64,000 nucleotides of DNA from Arcticibacter sp045629565 (GCF_045629565.1 NZ_JAZQRL010000129.1:4906-68905); one strand, 5' to 3'; positions 52,703 to 63,045 are shown, counted from the stretch's first letter. Numbers and translations: made by a program. Notes: a model not told the origin generated them from the sequence alone.

Positions 52703-53956
52703 TTATTCTGGCTGTTTCTCCTCCCGATCCACCCAATAAGGTAGAGATAAGAATATCCATAAAGAAAGGTATGCAAATTCAGGAACTGATCCCATCAGGA
52801 TGAAGAACAACGCAGTAAGTGCAATTAAATAGTATTTTTTAAAGACGGCGTCTTTCACTTGAACAAACGCATGCCTGAAATAGAATAAGGTAAATGCCAC
52901 CAATCCCAGTACACCATTATTGACAAGAAGGGTCGAAAAGAAGTCCGTAGATCTTACGTACCCCCAGCCTAATCCGACAAGTTTCCCTGTAATGCTTAGC
53001 TGATCTTTCCAAAAATAGTATTGACTCAGAAAATGGCCTGAGCGCTCAGATCCTGATTGATTGCTTCCGGTGAATTTATCAATGAACACACTTTGTACCA
53101 GTTTATGAACGGCCGGTGATGTGAAATATAAAATTACCATAACCATGACACCGATGGGTACGAACCAGATCATTTTTCTCCTGATCTCCGCATCGGCAAG
53201 ACTCGCTCCCCCCACGAGTACGACAGCTCCCAGATATGCCGAGGTGGAGAATGTGAAAAGCAGGGCGATTCCTAAAAGTACAAAGTCAACATATCGCTTA
53301 AGCGGAATACAAAGCATCCAGAATGGAATAACAGCGAACGCGAACATCGAAGGCTCTCCTGTAAGACTTTTCAGGCGTTGCATACGCAGTCCACCCAAGG
53401 TGATGGTTTGAAACAAACTACCGCTTCCGGGTTTGTTATTAAACACCCGGTTACTGATCACATCACCATTCACCCCGGTTAGCTGGAAGAGAATTATCTC
53501 TAAGATACCTAGCACAGCGATGATGCGTAAACCCAGATAAAGATATCGAAGATGCGAACTGCATGCGTAATGTTTCAGGTAAAGATAGGTGAGGATTCCA
53601 GCAAAGAGATAGATACTTTGTCCGAAAAAGGTCGGTCTTAGCAGTGTTCTTTGGAGATCTCCCTTATCCGTCAATGTAAGCGAGGGATCGAGAGACACTT
53701 CAAACCACCAAACATGCAACTGCGCCAGCAGATTCAGAACGAGGAAGACGGCGGCAATTATCAGAAGCTCCCTTAAAAGGCCTTTATCGCTAAAAAAGCT
53801 CCATGCAATAAAGAACGGAGCCGCCAGATAAACCAGCATATAGGAGGGAACCGATAAGGAAACAGGTGGGTAGACTACAACTGAAACAATAAAGGACAGG
53901 CAAAGCAGGACGGCCAGATAGACATGAATGCTCTTACGCAACTTTCTTTCCTGCAT
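52703..53956 (-). CDS. Wzy-like O-antigen/exopolysaccharide polymerase
   Basis: 417 residues with 10-12 hydrophobic helices and a larger periplasmic loop around 290-345 (TSPAVHKLVQSVFIDKFTGSNQSGSERSGHF). This is the layout of the O-antigen ligase/polymerase family; LGWGYVRSTDFFSTLLVNNGVLGLVAFTLFYFRHA resembles the Wzy-C motif. Sequence conservation in the family is low, so the call rests on topology and operon position. Overlaps the GT at 53934 by 23 bp. Confidence 0.8.
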   Translation of the reverse strand: MQERKLRKSIHVYLAVLLCLSFIVSVVVYPPVSLSVPSYMLVYLAAPFFIAWSFFSDKGLLRELLIIAAVFLVLNLLAQLHVWWFEVSLDPSLTLTDKGDLQRTLLRPTFFGQSIYLFAGILTYLYLKHYACSSHLRYLYLGLRIIAVLGILEIILFQLTGVNGDVISNRVFNNKPGSGSLFQTITLGGLRMQRLKSLTGEPSMFAFAVIPFWMLCIPLKRYVDFVLLGIALLFTFSTSAYLGAVVLVGGASLADAEIRRKMIWFVPIGVMVMVILYFTSPAVHKLVQSVFIDKFTGSNQSGSERSGHFLSQYYFWKDQLSITGKLVGLGWGYVRSTDFFSTLLVNNGVLGLVAFTLFYFRHAFVQVKDAVFKKYYLIALTALFFILMGSVPEFAYLSLWIFLSLPYWVDREEKQPE

Positions 53957-55154
53957 AGGTATTCGCTAGTTCTAACTGATATTTTGCGCCTGAAGTTTCA
54001 ATCGTCTCTGTAACCATGGAATTGAGTTTGGTCGCCATTTTTTGTTTATAGACCTTATTGACGAAGCCAGTCAACTTAGCGATGAAATTAGGCGCACTAA
54101 ATAACTTCGCGTGGCTGCGGATAAAAATAGGGTCAAATTCCAATTTCTCAGACTTTTCAATGGCCGCAATGAGCGAGCTGGTAGATTGCTCTTCGAAGAA
54201 GACTGCGGTACACTTACTACTATCGCCCATATAAGGAACCATCGTTTCTCTGACCCCTCCAACGCCATAAGCAATCACCGGGCGTCCAGAGGCTGCTGCT
54301 TCCAGTGGTGTAATGCCATAATCCTCATGCTGTGGAAATATTAGGGCTTTACAGTTAGCATAGAGTCTGGCGAGCTGGGCGGCGGACTGTCCCTTTCTAA
54401 AACTGATATTGCTTCCAGCCAGGGCCATGAGCTCCTGCTCCTTTGATCCGGTACCTACAATAATTAACTTCTTGTCCGGCATCTCATTGAAGCTCTTCAC
54501 GACGAGGTCTACCATTTTATAGTCCTCCAGTCTGCTCACCACCAGGTAATAGTCTTTATCTTCCATGGAAATATAAAAATTATCCAGCTTGGCGGCGGGG
54601 TTAATAATACTTACCGGTTTTTCAGGGTGGTAAGACTTTTCAATTCTGGCCTTCACTTCCTTAGAATTCGTCAGGTAAAAGTCGCTCGCTTTAGCAGCCA
54701 TCAGATCCAGCTTGCGCAAAATCCGGGAAGCAAACAAGAAAATATTTCTGATCAACAGGTTCGACGATTTAACTATAGAATAAGAAAAAGGTCTCCACGC
54801 CAATCTAAAGGGCGTATGGCAATAGGTAACTACCGACGCATTCTTATCTGCGCGTACGAACTTCCCACAGTGTGTAGTAGATATCAACACAATATCATAA
54901 CCTTTTAAATTGAAACTGCGCATGGCCAGGATAGCAAAGGGGAAATATAATAGCTTAATGAGCTTTTCGCTCTTCCCGATATATTGAAACCAGGAAGTGA
55001 AGATCTTAGCTGTCTTAAATTCTTCGTATGTTTTATCGGGATTATAGCATAAGGTATATATATCTGCCTCAGGATAAGCGTTATGCATATCTAAAACAAC
55101 TTGCTCGGCTCCGCCGCGTCTTACTAGTTCGTCATGTACTATTGCTACTTTCAT
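53934..55154 (-). CDS. GT4 family glycosyltransferase
   Basis: 406 residues. Opens MKVAIVHDELVRRGGAEQVVLDMH, the GGAE motif of GT4 enzymes; donor site E-x7-E in HEDYGITPLEAAASGRPVIAYGVGG. It adds one sugar to the repeat unit. Acceptor and linkage unknown. Overlaps the polymerase at its end and lies 3 bp after the GT at 55158. Confidence 0.9.
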   Translation of the reverse strand: MKVAIVHDELVRRGGAEQVVLDMHNAYPEADIYTLCYNPDKTYEEFKTAKIFTSWFQYIGKSEKLIKLLYFPFAILAMRSFNLKGYDIVLISTTHCGKFVRADKNASVVTYCHTPFRLAWRPFSYSIVKSSNLLIRNIFLFASRILRKLDLMAAKASDFYLTNSKEVKARIEKSYHPEKPVSIINPAAKLDNFYISMEDKDYYLVVSRLEDYKMVDLVVKSFNEMPDKKLIIVGTGSKEQELMALAGSNISFRKGQSAAQLARLYANCKALIFPQHEDYGITPLEAAASGRPVIAYGVGGVRETMVPYMGDSSKCTAVFFEEQSTSSLIAAIEKSEKLEFDPIFIRSHAKLFSAPNFIAKLTGFVNKVYKQKMATKLNSMVTETIETSGAKYQLELANTYAGKKVA

Positions 55155-55157
55155 GTT

Positions 55158-56207
55158 TTATGTATCGTTAAACCGGTGAATGATGTTATCTATGACTGTA
55201 GCTGATGTCTTCCATGAGATCTGGTTTCCCCTGACTGTACCCCGTGGAGGGGCAGTCGTTGAAAACGTCTTGATAAGGTTGGAAAGATCATCACGCTTTG
55301 TCGGACAGAAATAAACAACATCTGTGCCACCGACTTCCTTGAATGCTTCAATATCAGATGCAAGGACTGGTGTATTCATCGATAACGCTTCAGCAATGGG
55401 CAACCCAAAGCCCTCATAAAGAGAAGGATTAATAAGTGCGATGGCGCCCGCGTAATAATTTCTTAGGTCTGCATCGCTGATGTATCCTGTAAAAATTATA
55501 TTCGGAATGTTACGGAACCATTCTATTTCAGGATTTCGTGCAAAAGAAGCATGGCTAGCTCCTACAATAATCAGGTCAATATCCTGAAGACTGGCTTCAT
55601 GAAAAGCTTTAAGCAGGAACAGGAGGTTTTTCCTCGGATCGAGTGATCCCACAAACAAAAAGTAAGGTCTCGGATGGACGTTCACCAGTTCATCGCTTTG
55701 AGCAGCGACAAAAGAGCTGGCATTTGGAGCCACAGAAATACGCTCCGGATTGATGCGATAGAAAGACGAGATCTCTCTCTTTGAAAACTCACTTACCGTT
55801 ATGATATGCCTGCTGCTGTTTAACACCCTCGGAATCAGCCATCGGTAATAAAGGACAAACTTTTTCGAAAAGAACTCAGGGTGCCTTTCGAAGGCTATAT
55901 CATGGAGGCACGTGATCTTGTTTTCATAAAACAGAGGTGCTACATTACAGAAGTTCAGCAACAAGGGATTGTCTTTCGAGTTCAGAAACCGTGGTAAAGT
56001 ATACTGCTCCCATAATATTCCTGCAGAGGTTCCAACGATATCCTGATTTTGCGGCAAATGGTAAGTCGTCTCATTGAGGTGGTCCCGCGCACAGGCGACC
56101 TTTGCCGTGCTGGTCAGTTCTTTGCATATCTCCGCTGCATATCGTTGTACGCCGCTTAGTTTTTGAGAGAGAAATTTTCCATTGATATATACCGTTCTTT
56201 CAGTCAT
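55158..56207 (-). CDS. GT4 family glycosyltransferase
   Basis: 349 residues. Mannosyltransferase-like: YINGKFLSQKLSGVQRYAAEICKEL near the start, middle IIVGASHASFARNPEIEWFR, and YEGFGLPIAEALSMNTPVLASD (E-x7-E) in the donor domain. Overlaps the next gene upstream by 8 bp. Sugar specificity not visible. Confidence 0.9.
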   Translation of the reverse strand: MTERTVYINGKFLSQKLSGVQRYAAEICKELTSTAKVACARDHLNETTYHLPQNQDIVGTSAGILWEQYTLPRFLNSKDNPLLLNFCNVAPLFYENKITCLHDIAFERHPEFFSKKFVLYYRWLIPRVLNSSRHIITVSEFSKREISSFYRINPERISVAPNASSFVAAQSDELVNVHPRPYFLFVGSLDPRKNLLFLLKAFHEASLQDIDLIIVGASHASFARNPEIEWFRNIPNIIFTGYISDADLRNYYAGAIALINPSLYEGFGLPIAEALSMNTPVLASDIEAFKEVGGTDVVYFCPTKRDDLSNLIKTFSTTAPPRGTVRGNQISWKTSATVIDNIIHRFNDT

Positions 56208-57381
56208 GTAACGTATTTAAAAATTCAATCAAACGTTCATTAAGCGCAGCCGGCGAATAAGCATTTCCCATCACGGCGCAGGCCGCTGACTTCTCGACGA
56301 TTCCTTGGGGCCTTTCCATTATGCTTTCCATAAGGACCTTAAGGCTATTCTTCTTCATCTCGAACAGCCACATGCAACGTTCGTCATACAGTTCTTTCAA
56401 TCCGCCCTTACTTGCCAAACAAACCGGGGTTCCCGCGGCTGTCGCTTCTATCGGAACCCTCCCAAAAGGTTCGTTCCAGCCTGACGGCACGATCACCAGA
56501 TCGACGCTTCGATAAAACGTCTCCGAATCGGCTTTACCTAAGAAACTGAACTCAAACATGCCTTCATACCGTTCTCTTAATTGGGACTCAAACGCTGGTA
56601 GCACCTTTCCTGCAAGCACCAGTTTGAACGACTGTCGAAGCTTCCCCATCGAGGCTAACTCATCAAAGAGGAAGTCTACACCTTTCTGCTCGTTTACCTT
56701 ACCTATGAAGCCAAAAATAAGCTTAGACGAAGGAGATTTTGTTATGGCACCCGGTGATGGCGCGTGCAGGCCGTTTGCAATAACTTTGGCTGGCTTATTC
56801 TCTCCTACAGAAAACCGGCGGTGCTGTTCCAGAATGAACTGGCTAATGCCGACAAAGGCGTCAGGCAGTTCAAAGAAGTTTTTCTTGATGGAGTATGTCA
56901 GCTTGCAGGCACCACAAAGTTGAGTGCAATCCTTGCAACCAGCATACATCGACGTAGTATGGCACATTAGATAATAATCCCGCATCGTGTGTACAAGCCT
57001 GATGTTACGTGATTTTATGATCTTCCATATAGAGGGCGAAAATCCCTGTATATTGTTAGTATTTACTACATCAGGCTTTACGCGGTCAAGTATTTTCCCG
57101 ATTTCCCTTTTGTAAAACGGATTTGATGAATCCAGGAGATGCCAGATCAATTTTTTGTAAGACGGCTGACCTGCCGCTTGCTCGATGTGGTAGAGGTTGC
57201 GTGTTTTGATCGTGATCACTTCAACCCCGTTCAGCTCTCTGACTGATGCATCATAGCCAAGGGTGAGTACATAAACTCGATGTCCTGACTTAACCAACGC
57301 CTCAGCCATTGTACGAACGGAAACTTCAGCGCCGCCCACTTGAAACGGTTCATATAACGTGTTGACGAACAATATCTTCAT
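56200..57381 (-). CDS. GT4 family glycosyltransferase with cysteine cluster
   Basis: 393 residues. GGAEVSVRTMAEALVKSGHRVYVLTLGY at the N-terminus and NEPFGRVPIEATAAGTPVCLASKGG as donor site. Between them CHTTSMYAGCKDCTQLCGACKL (about 144-165) carries five or six cysteines, a small zinc-binding-like insert found in some GT4 enzymes. Overlaps the flippase gene by 4 bp. Confidence 0.9.
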   Translation of the reverse strand: MKILFVNTLYEPFQVGGAEVSVRTMAEALVKSGHRVYVLTLGYDASVRELNGVEVITIKTRNLYHIEQAAGQPSYKKLIWHLLDSSNPFYKREIGKILDRVKPDVVNTNNIQGFSPSIWKIIKSRNIRLVHTMRDYYLMCHTTSMYAGCKDCTQLCGACKLTYSIKKNFFELPDAFVGISQFILEQHRRFSVGENKPAKVIANGLHAPSPGAITKSPSSKLIFGFIGKVNEQKGVDFLFDELASMGKLRQSFKLVLAGKVLPAFESQLRERYEGMFEFSFLGKADSETFYRSVDLVIVPSGWNEPFGRVPIEATAAGTPVCLASKGGLKELYDERCMWLFEMKKNSLKVLMESIMERPQGIVEKSAACAVMGNAYSPAALNERLIEFLNTLHD

Positions 57382-58700
57382 CGTCTCTTCTTTAAGGAGT
57401 TTACCATATTCCTACCAGCGGTCTGCAGGTAGCCGAAATTAAAATATTCTCTATCTATGAGATGAATATTATGCCTCTTGAGTACGATGAACAAACTGAT
57501 CATAATGCTAAGTTCTGTGCAAACCCAGGCGAGGGCCGTTCCATAGTAACTCATAACAGGGATAAGTGCAACATTCAAAATCACGTTCACCATACAACCA
57601 ACAATCGTAATCCGGAAGTATATCTTGTCCAGCTTCAGGTTCAGCAGCGTTTGAACGCCCAACACGTTGCTGACACTTGCTACAAAGGGGCTGATAGCCA
57701 AGATTCGGAGGATCCATATCGAATCCTGAAACTGCGAGCCATATAAAATATGAATCACCAGCGGTGCAGATAAAGCTGCGAACAGGCACATCGAAAGGGT
57801 GTAGACCATGACCAGCGGAAAGACACGCTTCACCTCAGTGATCCCTTCTGTCTTCCCTGCTCCAAACGCGCTACCGATATGCGGAAACAATGCCTGACTC
57901 ATCGGCAGTAACATAACGCTCTGTACCACAGCAATCACTCTCGACGCCGCTGTAAAAATACCCACTTCCCGCTCAGAACTGAACATCCCCAGGAGCACCG
58001 TGTTGCTTGTTGTGTAGAAGCTGATCATCAGCGTAGCCATAAACACCATCTTATCCTCTGCCAGTAAGCCCCTCACCGCCTTTAAATCCGGACGTTTGAA
58101 AGTCAGCGCAAACCTTTTTTTCGCATAAACGAACAGCCCCAAAGCAACCAATACCTGCGAAGATGCTGACATCACTGCGTACCATACGTAGTCATCAGGT
58201 TTCTGGATCAGAAAGACAATGGAGACACAAAAGACGAGCTTAGCAACAAAGTTAAAGACGGCAGTCTGATGGATAATCTGCATGCCCTGAAAAAGCCAGT
58301 TTGGAGTGAAAACATTAGCTAAACAGCTGGCGAAAATGAAGATACTGACAACAGGATGCTGGTTGATCTGGGGCATGGACACGAAGAGCATGCTAAAGAG
58401 CAGCACCGATAGAACGAAAAGAAGTACTCTTGAATAAAAAATTTGAGAAAAGAGGTTGTTGATGATCGTTTCATCCTGACGATTTTGAGCTACCCGTCTG
58501 GTCGCCGTAAAGTCGAATCCAAAATTGATGAGCAGAATGAAATAAGTAACGATAGCGATCGAAAAATTGATCGCGCCGAAACGTTCGGGGCCTATTATCC
58601 GAACAATAAAGGGGAGTGTTAAAAATGGGAGAAGAAAGTTAGAAGCCTGTATAATGGTTAAAGCACCATAGTTCTTACCTAATGCTTTATTTTTTGTCAT
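57378..58700 (-). CDS. Wzx-type polysaccharide flippase
   Basis: 440 residues from ATG 58700 (an earlier in-frame ATG at 58751 is less likely). Around 12-14 membrane helices; N-terminal YGALTIIQASNFLLPFLTLPFIVRIIGPERFGAINFSIAIVTYF is the MATE-like Wzx opening. Transports lipid-linked repeat units across the inner membrane. First gene of the polysaccharide operon as seen. No Wza, Wzc or initiating transferase is in the window. Confidence 0.92.
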   Translation of the reverse strand: MTKNKALGKNYGALTIIQASNFLLPFLTLPFIVRIIGPERFGAINFSIAIVTYFILLINFGFDFTATRRVAQNRQDETIINNLFSQIFYSRVLLFVLSVLLFSMLFVSMPQINQHPVVSIFIFASCLANVFTPNWLFQGMQIIHQTAVFNFVAKLVFCVSIVFLIQKPDDYVWYAVMSASSQVLVALGLFVYAKKRFALTFKRPDLKAVRGLLAEDKMVFMATLMISFYTTSNTVLLGMFSSEREVGIFTAASRVIAVVQSVMLLPMSQALFPHIGSAFGAGKTEGITEVKRVFPLVMVYTLSMCLFAALSAPLVIHILYGSQFQDSIWILRILAISPFVASVSNVLGVQTLLNLKLDKIYFRITIVGCMVNVILNVALIPVMSYYGTALAWVCTELSIMISLFIVLKRHNIHLIDREYFNFGYLQTAGRNMVNSLKKRR

Positions 58701-58791
58701 GTAACGTTCGTTAAGCAGATATTGGGCCAAATATAGTAAATGAGACAGCAAATTTGACTAGCTGTCTGATTCTCCACTGAGCCCGTCCGCT

Positions 58792-59298
58792 TTAACCCTG
58801 ACCAGTGCTTTCTTCATAAGTCGGCCCATAAAGACCAGGAACCTTATTGCCGGTTGCACGAAGGTAAACGATCAATTCCCCGCGATGATGGTAAATGTGA
58901 TTGAACAGAAATCCACGAATAACCAGGCTTCTAATCATTGGCCCAAGAATAATGCGGTCTCCGTACTTCATCGTCCACTGCACAGTCAAGCTTTCTTCAG
59001 TTACGGAGCGCAACGCAACCCTTGCCTTTTCTACATTTTTTTCAAAAAGCTCAATTGTAGCACGAATATCATCCGGGGCTCCGCGCTCAAACTTGTCCGC
59101 CGCCATATCATAAACATCCTGAGTAAGTGTTCCCACATACCAGTAGTATATCGTAGCGATATGCTGAGCCAACTCCCCCATCGTCCAGGAATTTGGAGAA
59201 GGCTTAAAGCTAAGATCCTTTTCAGGCACTGCCAGCAGTAGCTTTCTTGTGCTGGTAACCTCGTGCTCGAACTCGTCAATTAAGGCCTGTACTATCAT
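58792..59298 (-). CDS. DinB family protein
   Basis: 168 residues forming a DinB four-helix bundle. Three metal-binding His: one in ELAQHIATIYYW, and the pair in FNHIYHHRGELIVYLRATG. It may act as a metal-dependent thiol transferase or damage-inducible protein; the substrate is unknown. Confidence 0.88.
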   Translation of the reverse strand: MIVQALIDEFEHEVTSTRKLLLAVPEKDLSFKPSPNSWTMGELAQHIATIYYWYVGTLTQDVYDMAADKFERGAPDDIRATIELFEKNVEKARVALRSVTEESLTVQWTMKYGDRIILGPMIRSLVIRGFLFNHIYHHRGELIVYLRATGNKVPGLYGPTYEESTGQG

Positions 59299-59372
59299 AT
59301 TCTGTATTGTTTACGCTGCTTAATAAACAAAGTATCCGATGAAAGGTTTCCAGACGAGCATGACGCCAGGAT

Positions 59373-60095
59373 CTATCTTTTCAGCTTAGCAGCAGCGAAT
59401 TCATCAGCCAACCAGATTACCCGATTGCTTTCGTTAATTATCAGCTGTGCAGGATAAACACCTTCATTCGGTTGCCCTTCCAGCACCTCGAACAGGGCAT
59501 CGGCCTTGGAAGCGCCAAATACCATAAACATGATTCTCTTAGCCTTATTTAACAATGGCGCCGTAAAAGTAATCCTGTACATCTGCTGACTTTCCAGATA
59601 GTATGAAACCACCCATCGCTCCTGCTCAGAGAGCACTTTTGTGCCGGGAAAAAGCGAAGCAGTATGTCCGTCTTCTCCCATGCCGAGCAAGATCAGATCG
59701 AATTGACCATCTGCCCCCAGTTCATCTCTGAGTAACCCTTCATAAGCTTGTGCGAACTCTTCAGGTTCGCGGTTGCTTTCCCACATGGGGAATAGCTGAT
59801 CAGCAGGTATAGGTACATGCTTGAGGAGAGCATTATATGCCATTCCTGCGTTGCTTCTTTCATCATCTAGCGGCACCCATCTCTCGTCTCCCCAGAATAC
59901 GATAACCTTAGTCCAATCAATTGCTGAAGCATATTCTTCCCTTGCCAAAAGCTTATAGACACTCTCGGGCGACGTGCCCCCTGTCAGTGCTACAGTAAAT
60001 ATCCCTTTTTTTGCGATGGCTGATTGAGCCGTTTCAATGAAGATATCTGCAGCCGCTGTGCTAAGCTCCTCTTTATTTTTTAAGACTCTGAGCAT
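59373..60095 (-). CDS. pgl: 6-phosphogluconolactonase
   Basis: 240 residues from ATG 60095. VALTGGTSPESVYKLL (about 36-50) is the phosphate-binding loop and ILLGMGEDGHTASLFPG the catalytic region. It hydrolyses 6-phosphogluconolactone in the oxidative pentose phosphate pathway. Its start lies 23 bp inside the zwf gene, so the two are coupled. Confidence 0.96.
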   Translation of the reverse strand: MLRVLKNKEELSTAAADIFIETAQSAIAKKGIFTVALTGGTSPESVYKLLAREEYASAIDWTKVIVFWGDERWVPLDDERSNAGMAYNALLKHVPIPADQLFPMWESNREPEEFAQAYEGLLRDELGADGQFDLILLGMGEDGHTASLFPGTKVLSEQERWVVSYYLESQQMYRITFTAPLLNKAKRIMFMVFGASKADALFEVLEGQPNEGVYPAQLIINESNRVIWLADEFAAAKLKR

Positions 60096-61608
60096 TCCTG
60101 TTGTTTCCTCCAAAGTTGATTCCTGCCCATATATGGCCCTCACGCGCAATGAGTGCCTCTGCTGTTTCTGGTCCCCATGAACCTGCCGCGTAATTGGGAA
60201 AATTAATGGACTCCTTCGATTCCCATACCTCCAGGATTGGAGTGATCACGTCCCAAGCCTCCTCAACCTGATCTGAACGCATAAATAAAGTAGCGTCTCC
60301 CTGCATGGCATCCAACAGGAGTGTTTCGTAAGCTTCCGGCGTTTGGGTAGAACAATCATCATAGTCAAATACCATCTCCACCTGATTCAGGTTCATTTCC
60401 AGTCCTGGCTTCTTAGCCGTAAATCGCAGACGTATATCCATCTGTGGCTGGATGTTGATCGTCAGTCTGTTTGGCATAATGCTGTCAGCCTGATTGTCGG
60501 GAAAAGTGGAGTGAGGAACCGGTCGGAACTGTATCGTGATAGACGATGTCTTCTCCTGCATTCGTTTGCCGGTCCTCAGGTAAAAAGGAACATCCTGCCA
60601 GCGCCAATTATCCAGGTAAAATTTAATAGCGGCATAGGTTTCTGTATTGGAGTTCATGCTCACTCCCGTTTCTTCCCGATATCCGGCAACCTGATGGCCC
60701 TTCATCCAGCCCGACGCATATTGGCCTCTGACAGCCGTTTTATGCACTTCTTCATGCTTGATCCGGCGTATTGCTCTCAACACATCCGCCTTTCTGTTAC
60801 GGATCTCTTCAGCCTCAAAAGAAACCGGTGCTTCCATCGCGATCATACACAAGATTTGAAGCAGGTGATTCTGGATCATATCCCGCAATGCTCCCGACCC
60901 TTCATAGTAGCCGCCCCTATCCTCCACGCCCACTTGTTCCGCGACGGTTATCTGCACATAATGAACGTAGTTTCTGTTCCAGATCGGTTCGAAGAGCGCA
61001 TTAGCGAACCGGAACGCAAGAATATTCTGCACCGTTTCTTTGCCGAGGTAGTGATCGATACGGTAAATCTGTTTTTCCTGAAAGGTATGTCTCAGCAGAT
61101 CGTTCAAAGCAATAGCCGTCTGCTTATTGTACCCAAATGGTTTTTCTACAATAATACGGTCCAGCCCCGTTTCCGTAGCTAACGCGAACCTGCCTATGCG
61201 GGTCGTTACTGCCTCGATATAGCTTGGTGCGACCGACAGATAGAATAATCGGTTAGCCCGGTTCGCCCAAAGAGCATCAATTTCTGATAGCTTGGTTGAA
61301 AGGGACGCATAGGTAGCGTCCTCATTGATATCTGATTGAAAATAAGTAATGCTGTCGCTGAACTTTTCCCACTTCTGTGGTTCAGGAATGCCGCTTCGCG
61401 AAAATATGGACATGGCCTGATACAAGTGATATCTATATTCAACATCACTATATTCTGTTCTGCCTAAGCCGATGATTGCGAATTTCGCAGGCATCCAGCC
61501 ATCGAGATACAAGTTGTAAAATGCCGGGACCAACTTTCTCTTAGCCAGATCTCCGGTTCCTCCGAAGATGACAATAATGGTCGGAGCGACCGGGTTACCA
61601 TTTTTCAT
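60073..61608 (-). CDS. zwf: Glucose-6-phosphate 1-dehydrogenase
   Basis: 511 residues. Cofactor site GGTGDLAKRK (16-25) and active-site RIDHYLGKE (183-191) with the catalytic His186; EKPFG at about 156. Oxidises glucose 6-phosphate to 6-phosphogluconolactone with NADP+. Second enzyme of the operon rpiB-gnd-zwf-pgl. Confidence 0.98.
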   Translation of the reverse strand: MKNGNPVAPTIIVIFGGTGDLAKRKLVPAFYNLYLDGWMPAKFAIIGLGRTEYSDVEYRYHLYQAMSIFSRSGIPEPQKWEKFSDSITYFQSDINEDATYASLSTKLSEIDALWANRANRLFYLSVAPSYIEAVTTRIGRFALATETGLDRIIVEKPFGYNKQTAIALNDLLRHTFQEKQIYRIDHYLGKETVQNILAFRFANALFEPIWNRNYVHYVQITVAEQVGVEDRGGYYEGSGALRDMIQNHLLQILCMIAMEAPVSFEAEEIRNRKADVLRAIRRIKHEEVHKTAVRGQYASGWMKGHQVAGYREETGVSMNSNTETYAAIKFYLDNWRWQDVPFYLRTGKRMQEKTSSITIQFRPVPHSTFPDNQADSIMPNRLTINIQPQMDIRLRFTAKKPGLEMNLNQVEMVFDYDDCSTQTPEAYETLLLDAMQGDATLFMRSDQVEEAWDVITPILEVWESKESINFPNYAAGSWGPETAEALIAREGHIWAGINFGGNNRNAQSLKK

Positions 61609-61638
61609 AATGTATCCGTTTCGATAAATAATAAACTC

Positions 61639-63045
61639 TTAACCCCACTGCGTGTGGAATAAACCTTCCTGGTCGGTCCTCTCGTAGAGATGGGCACCAA
61701 AGTAGTCCCGTTGTGCCTGTATCAGGTTGGTGGGAAGGTCTGGACTCCTGTAAGCATCAAAATAGCCCAGCGAAGCCATATATGCGGGTACAGGAACGCC
61801 ACTGTCTACTGCCATTTTGATAAGCGTGCGAAGCCCCGCCTGAGTGTCTACGAGCATGCCGCCAATCTCATCGTCAAGCATCAAATTAGATAAGGAACTA
61901 TCCCGACGGAAAGCAGCGCGGAAATCTTCGAGGCAAGCAGCGCGAATAATACAGCCTCCTCTCCAGATCCTGGCGACGTCTTCCAGCTTTAGCTCATAGC
62001 CATAAGTTGTTGAAGCCGCTCGCAGTTGCGCGAACCCCTGTGCATAAACGCTGACCATCGCAAACTGAAAAGCTTCCTTCAGCACAATATCTGCTTCTTC
62101 AGATGAGACTGGAGATGTCGAATTGGTCCAGATCAACCTTGAAGAAGCCTGAATTCGCTCCTCTTTGCGTGCGGAAAGATCCCTCATGATGACGGCTGCG
62201 TCAATCACCGGAACAGGTATTTGCAGATCCATAGCATTTTGCGATGTCCATTTTCCAGTTCCCTTGGATCTGGCCCTGTCTGAAATTACATTTATGAGTC
62301 TCAGACCGGTAAGCTCATCTTTCTTCTTTAAAACTTCAGCAGTTATTTCGAGCAAGAATGACTGTAGTTCCGAATGGTTCCACGCTTCAAATGTAGTCTG
62401 TATTTTCCCGTCGGGATACTTCAGCCCTCTTTTCATGAAGTCGTAGCTCTCCGCAATAAGCTCCATAATAGCGTATTCAATGCCGTTGTGAACCATTTTT
62501 ACGTAATTGCCCGCGGAGCCATTTCCAAGAAAACTAACACAGGGCTCGCCGTTTACATCAGCGGCAATGGCCTCAAAGACAGGACGCAGCCGTTCATAAG
62601 CTTGCCTGTCTCCTCCCGGCATCATACTGGGGCCGAAGCGAGCGCCCTTTTCACCTCCGGAAATTCCCATCCCAAAGAAATGTATATTTTTCGCCGCTAG
62701 TTCAGCTACCCTCCGATCGGTGTCAGCGAAGTAGGAGTTACCTCCATCAATAACGATGTCGCCCTCTTCAAGATAATTAAGCAAGCTTGAGATCGCAGCA
62801 TCAACCGCCTTTCCAGCCGGAACAAGCAGCATAATCGCTCTGTTTTTTTTTAGCGATTTAACAAAATCGGCGGCCGAGGTCGTGCCAAAAACATGTTGCT
62901 CCGCACTCGCTTCGCTCTCCAGGAAAGCGGCCTTTTCGGTATCCAGATCGAGACCGGCAACGGAGAAACCATGGTCAGCCATGTTGAGAAGCAAGTTTCT
63001 GCCCATAACGCCCAGGCCCACAATGCCAAAATCATGTTGTTCCAT
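61639..63045 (-). CDS. gnd: 6-phosphogluconate dehydrogenase (decarboxylating)
   Basis: 468 residues from ATG 63045. NADP site GLGVMGRNLLLNMADHG (10-26), and substrate site MGISGGEKGARFGPSMMPGG with the catalytic Lys region later (VKMVHNGIEYAIMELIAE). Converts 6-phosphogluconate to ribulose 5-phosphate and CO2. The 33-bp gap to rpiB indicates one operon. Confidence 0.98.
   Translation of the reverse strand: MEQHDFGIVGLGVMGRNLLLNMADHGFSVAGLDLDTEKAAFLESEASAEQHVFGTTSAADFVKSLKKNRAIMLLVPAGKAVDAAISSLLNYLEEGDIVIDGGNSYFADTDRRVAELAAKNIHFFGMGISGGEKGARFGPSMMPGGDRQAYERLRPVFEAIAADVNGEPCVSFLGNGSAGNYVKMVHNGIEYAIMELIAESYDFMKRGLKYPDGKIQTTFEAWNHSELQSFLLEITAEVLKKKDELTGLRLINVISDRARSKGTGKWTSQNAMDLQIPVPVIDAAVIMRDLSARKEERIQASSRLIWTNSTSPVSSEEADIVLKEAFQFAMVSVYAQGFAQLRAASTTYGYELKLEDVARIWRGGCIIRAACLEDFRAAFRRDSSLSNLMLDDEIGGMLVDTQAGLRTLIKMAVDSGVPVPAYMASLGYFDAYRSPDLPTNLIQAQRDYFGAHLYERTDQEGLFHTQWG

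Noticed and set aside
52447..52776. Second minus-strand frame over the start of the beta-helix gene
   Set aside because: The overlapping frame with a clean signal peptide and beta-helix repeats is the real gene; this one is a shifted reading.
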